Positions 63,908-64,000 of a stretch of DNA of 64,000 nt are shown here, in pieces; the stretch's first letter is position 1, and the number at the start of each line of letters is the position of its first letter. Location of the stretch: contig LT608311.1 of NCBI GenBank assembly GCA_900095875.1, positions 2,450,774 through 2,514,773 on the forward strand. The letters are read 5' to 3'. The position numbers and the translations under genes are program-made. Origin of the DNA: Caecibacter massiliensis. Lineage in GTDB: Bacteria; Bacillota; Negativicutes; Veillonellales; Megasphaeraceae. The notes under the pieces were generated by a model. The model did not search any database, was not told the DNA's origin, and worked only from the letters and a program-made list of their open reading frames with translations.

Positions 63908-64000
63908 ATGTCATCTAAATTAGGCACAATCTATATTGTGCTGACAGCAATTGCCTTCGGGACCATGGAAATCTCGTTGAAAATCGCTGGCACTGTTTTT
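63908..64000 (+). CDS. DMT/EamA-family transporter, N-terminal fragment
   Basis: Only the first 31 codons are present, cut by the window end. The start GTIYIVLTAIAFGTMEISLK is a membrane span of the drug/metabolite transporter (EamA) pattern. GAGGAGG is well placed before ATG 63908. 63739-63907 between it and the PHP gene holds no gene; it is A/T-rich and no terminator was clear. Confidence 0.6.
   Translation, partial: MSSKLGTIYIVLTAIAFGTMEISLKIAGTVF

Overview
The window looks like the chromosome of an anaerobic, Gram-negative-type Firmicute of the class Negativicutes, most likely Megasphaera or a close relative. This is inferred from gene content: sodium-pump-type methylmalonyl-CoA decarboxylase subunits, a 4-hydroxybutyryl-CoA dehydratase-like fragment, class 1B dihydroorotate dehydrogenase (pyrK-pyrD), a B. 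subtilis-like mfd/yabM/yabN gene order without sporulation genes, roughly half GC, and strong AGGAGG ribosome binding sites. No database search was possible, so genus and functions rest on recognised motifs. No prophage, insertion sequence or CRISPR array was seen.

Layout: 1-8558 holds a dehydratase-like C-terminus, then mfd, a MurJ/SpoVB-type flippase, mazG and HU, then a UgtP-like glycolipid glycosyltransferase. 8647-15806 is mostly envelope and housekeeping genes (divergent polysaccharide deacetylase, TSUP exporter, SDR, DUF697-like and DUF1232 proteins, two small membrane/ligase genes, rdgB and a YfcE-type phosphodiesterase). Three tRNAs (Pro, Gly, Arg) follow at 15861-16104 behind a consensus promoter. 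16450-22746 carries an alanine/sodium symporter, pyrK-pyrD, gluconokinase and 6-phosphogluconate dehydrogenase.

22902-28588 is the accessory-looking region and the best candidate for an undescribed system. It encodes a WYL regulator, a Ycf46-like AAA+ ATPase overlapping it by 4 bp, a two-part protein (possible PD-(D/E)xK nuclease-like region plus glycine-zipper and cationic amphipathic tail), a protein ending in 22-residue tandem repeats, and a possible TerB-like protein. All are co-directional behind one candidate promoter with a palindromic operator-like site.

28877-31810 holds mmdA-mmdD-mmdC and an Rrf2 regulator, but no mmdB. 31880-43491 includes a thioesterase, a catabolic-type acetolactate synthase, lepB, queF, an acyltransferase, a folate operon (folE-folP-folB-folK) and a two-component system. 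43597-53566 has phosphoesterases, mutY, a LysR regulator, a NifX-like protein with a His-rich tail, a pyruvate-kinase-family gene broken by an in-frame amber codon, and two cell-wall hydrolases. 53611-58280 has divergent pdxR/pdxST and a siroheme reductase. 58463-63738 is an operon joining a sugar-phosphate-isomerase-like TIM barrel, an ABC importer and a PHP-family phosphoesterase. The window ends inside a DMT-family transporter gene.

Four related hairpins built on GCAGCAAAATGA/TCATTTTGCTGC lie at 3' ends of genes, three of them between convergent pairs.
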